DNA from: Paracoccus fistulariae
GTDB lineage: Bacteria > Pseudomonadota > Alphaproteobacteria > Rhodobacterales > Rhodobacteraceae
NCBI RefSeq assembly: GCF_028553785.1
Contig: NZ_CP067139.1
Span: 1 to 5,041, forward strand
DNA: 5,041 nt
Direction: 5' to 3'
Shown here: positions 4,538-5,041 of the stretch, piece by piece
Layout of the letters: the number at the start of each line of letters is the position of its first letter
How positions within the stretch are numbered: the first letter of the stretch is position 1
Position numbers and translations under genes: made by a program
The notes under the pieces: model-generated
What the model saw: only the letters and a program-made list of their open reading frames with translations
What the model was told of the DNA's origin: nothing
The model's database searches: none

Positions 4538-4540
4538 CCC

Positions 4541-4831
4541 ATGGCACAGCTGATTATTCTGCCCGCCGCCAAGGCCGATTTGATCGAGATCGGAGACTTC
4601 ATCGCCCAAGACAATCCTGCACGAGCCCTATCATTCGTGGCGGAGATCGAAGCCAAGATGCTTCAGGCCGCCGAGCGCCCGGAAAGCTTCCCTGCGCGTG
4701 ACGAAGTGCACGAAGAGCTGCGGTCTGTTCGCCATGGGCGGTATCTGATTTTCTTCCTCGATGCGGGTAACGAGGTGCGTATTGTCAGGGTGCTGCACGG
4801 TGCGCGTGATTTGCCAAGGGTATTAGGCTGA
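4541..4831 (+). CDS. parE: ParE/RelE superfamily toxin, 96 residues
   Basis: Toxin partner of the antitoxin encoded three bases upstream. The pattern is that of ParE: MAQLIILPAAKADLIEIGDF with the first strand and helix, NPARALSFVAEIEAKMLQ (25-42), PESFPARDEV (47-56), then ELRSVRHGRYLIFFLD (59-74) with Arg61, Arg64 and Tyr68, and the ending VRIVRVLHGARDLPRVLG (79-96). Classical ParE toxins poison DNA gyrase, while RelE relatives cut mRNA. The sequence and ParD-type partner favour ParE, but the target cannot be proved from sequence. The frame is intact and of normal length, so the module is probably active. No clear terminator follows; the Hint promoter begins 40 bases later. Confidence 0.92.
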   Translation: MAQLIILPAAKADLIEIGDFIAQDNPARALSFVAEIEAKMLQAAERPESFPARDEVHEELRSVRHGRYLIFFLDAGNEVRIVRVLHGARDLPRVLG

Positions 4832-4870
4832 CCGTTCAATGGCGGCTAGGGGGCACCCAATGAGCGCCGA

Positions 4871-4900
4871 TTGACAGTGACAAACCTGATCAGCGACAAT
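4871..4900 (+). promoter_or_regulatory. Likely promoter of the Hint gene
   Basis: A perfect -35 box TTGACA (4871-4876), an 18-base spacer and GACAAT (4895-4900, four of six matches) lie 42 bases before ATG 4943. The gene therefore probably has its own transcript, possibly with added read-through from parDE. Confidence 0.5.
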
Positions 4901-4908
4901 GTCCAGAC

Positions 4909-4926
4909 CAATAAGTTCAATTATTG
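4909..4926 (+). promoter_or_regulatory. Inverted repeat in the leader of the Hint gene
   Basis: CAATAA (4909-4914), GTTCAA and TTATTG (4921-4926) form a six-pair inverted repeat between the likely transcription start and the weak GGA ribosome binding site. An alternative pairing CCAAT/ATTGG (4908-4912 and 4928-4932) would reach the ribosome site itself. It may be an operator or a weak translational control element. Confidence 0.35.
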
Positions 4927-4942
4927 TATTGGAACGAGCACC

Positions 4943-5041
4943 ATGCCTACCAGCGATACCTTTAATGTCATCTATCTTGGGAACCTGCCAATCATCGACC
5001 CGATCGAGGGCGGGCGGCTGACCGACTACGACGCCGAGAAC
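4943..5041 (+). CDS. Hint domain protein, N-terminal 33 residues (continues at base 1)
   Basis: The frame starts at ATG 4943 and is open to the last base, giving MPTSDTFNVIYLGNLPIIDP and then 13 further residues. This opening resembles the MPTTFNVxxLG start I recall for Rhodobacterales Hint_2 proteins, which supports this start codon. The ribosome binding site is weak: GGA at 4931-4933 lies nine bases upstream. An in-frame GTG at 4877 would add 22 residues without a stop, but it overlaps the likely promoter and the extra residues do not look like the family. Taken with bases 1-1056 the gene encodes 384 residues. Confidence 0.85.
   Translation, partial: MPTSDTFNVIYLGNLPIIDPIEGGRLTDYDAEN

Larger units (their letters stand above)
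1..5041. other. Probable complete circular mobilizable plasmid, linearised inside the Hint gene
   Basis: Joining base 5041 to base 1 continues an open frame exactly: 33 codons from the ATG at 4943 run to 5041, and base 1 begins the next codon of the frame that stops at 1056. The residues across the junction (DYDAEN then ANALVGQTF) read like the usual N-terminal part of Rhodobacterales Hint proteins. The window also contains one of each expected backbone module: initiator, repeats, relaxase, oriT and toxin-antitoxin. No partition genes are visible. Circularity is inferred; it is not shown directly by a linear sequence. Confidence 0.88.

Noticed and set aside
4877..4942. In-frame GTG start at 4877 for the Hint protein
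   Set aside because: It overlaps the spacer of the likely promoter and its 22 extra residues do not resemble the family N-terminus. ATG 4943 matches it.

Overview
The 5041-base window is best read as one complete small circular plasmid cut open inside a gene. The last 99 bases (from the ATG at 4943) and the first 1056 bases form one uninterrupted reading frame when the end is joined to the start. The joined product is a 384-residue Hint-domain protein of a type familiar from Rhodobacterales. The backbone genes (MobQ-type relaxase with oriT, RepL-like initiator, small helix-turn-helix/coiled-coil protein, ParDE-type toxin-antitoxin) and the GC-rich coding sequence also fit an alphaproteobacterium, probably of the roseobacter/Paracoccus group. 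No genus can be named from this sequence alone.

Layout. Plus strand, 4943-5041 and 1-1056: the Hint-domain cargo gene, with its own likely promoter at 4871-4900. Minus strand, 2374 down to 1068: a replication operon of a RepL-like initiator (2374-1835), an HTH/coiled-coil protein (1738-1343) and a 90-codon ORF of unknown function (1340-1068) with a very good ribosome binding site. This operon converges on the Hint gene with only 11 bases between the stop codons. Upstream of rep, 2375-2911 holds no convincing gene. It carries three iteron-like repeats phased at 21 bases (2462-2524), a fourth half-copy in a hairpin at the rep promoter, GC-rich hairpins, a strong G-quadruplex motif (2750-2772) and a minus-strand terminator (2837-2870). 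Minus strand 3964-2912 encodes the MobA/MobL (MobQ) relaxase, with a RSF1010-like oriT just upstream (4003-4034).

Between oriT and the toxin-antitoxin operon, about 200 bases are packed with symmetrical DNA: a 19-base inverted repeat, a tRNA T-arm-like fragment, a perfect 20-base palindrome and a GC hairpin. Then come a promoter with overlapping operator, parD (4274-4537) and parE (4541-4831).

Working model: the initiator binds the iterons to replicate the plasmid; the relaxase nicks oriT so that a helper conjugation system can mobilise it; ParDE selects against plasmid loss, since no partition genes are seen; and the Hint protein is the single cargo gene. That cargo, a predicted self-processing hedgehog/intein-type protein on a minimal mobilizable plasmid, is the most unusual aspect of the window.
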